In this document: piece by piece, positions 59,346-59,493 of the stretch
How positions within the stretch are numbered: position 1 is the first letter of the stretch
Layout: each line of letters begins with the position of its first letter
Assembly (NCBI GenBank): GCA_030040965.1
Contig: JASHOT010000136.1
Coordinates: 1 to 59,493 of the forward strand
Source: Candidatus Sulfotelmatobacter sp.
GTDB taxonomy: Bacteria; Acidobacteriota; Terriglobia; Terriglobales; Acidobacteriaceae
Direction: 5' to 3'
Length of the DNA stretch: 59,493 nucleotides
Notes under the pieces: model-generated
What the model saw: the letters and a program-made list of their open reading frames with translations, nothing else
The model's database searches: none
Told to the model about the DNA's origin: nothing
Position numbers and translations under genes: made by a program

Positions 59346-59493
59346 ATGAGTGATCTCGCTTTCGAAAGAATGGGTGATCCTGAGGGGAGTACGGGCAAGT
59401 GGGTGGAAAAGTTCCCCGGCCGTTTCGAAGAGCAGGTTGAGGTGCTCAGGACCATCGCTCGTTCAGAGGCATTGCCCTTGACGGGGTTCGTGC
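59346..59493 (+). CDS. possible 5' end of a gene at the right edge
   Basis: ATG 59346 opens a plus-strand frame with no stop to the window edge (49 codons, MSDLAFERMGDPEGSTGKW then VEKFPGRFEEQVEVLRTIAR). The composition is plausible for a coding region and it would diverge from the exported NTF2-like gene. It overlaps only the spacer and the doubtful extension of that gene. There is no recognisable domain or ribosome site. Confidence 0.3.
   Translation, partial: MSDLAFERMGDPEGSTGKWVEKFPGRFEEQVEVLRTIARSEALPLTGFV

Noticed and set aside
1-59493. Prophage or genomic island
   Set aside because: No integrase, transposase, tRNA-linked att site, phage structural gene or abrupt composition change was seen.

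Overview
The window reads as one stretch of an Acidobacteriota chromosome, most likely class Terriglobia. This is inferred from gene content and style only. There are outer-membrane and LPS genes (lpxD, a BamA/TamA-like barrel, TamB), DUF4097 proteins, FtsX-type permeases with a HlyD-type adaptor, an S53 peptidase, high GC, many GTG/TTG starts and several families of short intergenic repeats. I see no rRNA, tRNA, CRISPR array, transposase, integrase or phage gene. Almost every base is explained by chromosomal genes or intergenic repeats.

Layout. 1-5.9 kb: a gene running off the left edge, two small coupled ORFs, a SAM hydrolase, a VOC protein, a secreted S53 peptidase with a readable promoter and terminator, and a frameshifted metallopeptidase-like gene. 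5.9-11 kb (minus): two FtsX/MacB-type permeases around a beta-solenoid DUF4097 protein, plus a HlyD/MacA-type adaptor; no ATPase is present. 11.3-17.8 kb: a GNAT protein, a CNNM/CBS membrane protein, and DppB- and DppC-type permeases separated by a DUF3592 gene (probably frameshifted), a VOC gene and a small exported protein.

17.9-22.9 kb (plus) is the most interesting part: an XRE regulator behind a consensus promoter, an NfeD-like protein with a His/Gly-rich linker, two uncharacterised membrane proteins (one with a PH-like domain), a flotillin, a small glycine-zipper protein and PspA/IM30. This looks like a self-regulated membrane-integrity island. 23-36 kb: a lipoprotein, lpxD, a P-loop protein coupled to a DinB-like protein, a sulfotransferase, a cupin-like protein, a Cys-motif protein, a LeuA/HMGL-type enzyme, a PanE-type reductase, a coupled M20 peptidase and amidohydrolase, HtrA, and a peptidoglycan-binding-like protein.

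36-49 kb (minus): asd, lysC and dapB (aspartate to lysine/diaminopimelate), a DksA-zinc-finger/PP2C phosphatase fusion, an AI-2E transporter, aroK with a secreted partner, an ECF sigma factor/anti-sigma/DUF4097 unit, an MFS transporter and a ThiF/MoeB enzyme. 49.3-58.7 kb (plus): a BamA/TamA-family barrel, a SurA-like chaperone without a PPIase domain and a TamB-like protein, which together look like a translocation and assembly module, then pcm and a second methyltransferase. The window ends with a secreted NTF2-like protein and a short open frame.

Genes cut or disrupted in this sequence: the left-edge gene, the metallopeptidase-like gene at 4.5-5.8 kb and the DUF3592 gene at 15.1 kb. Family names come from motif recognition by eye; no database search was run.
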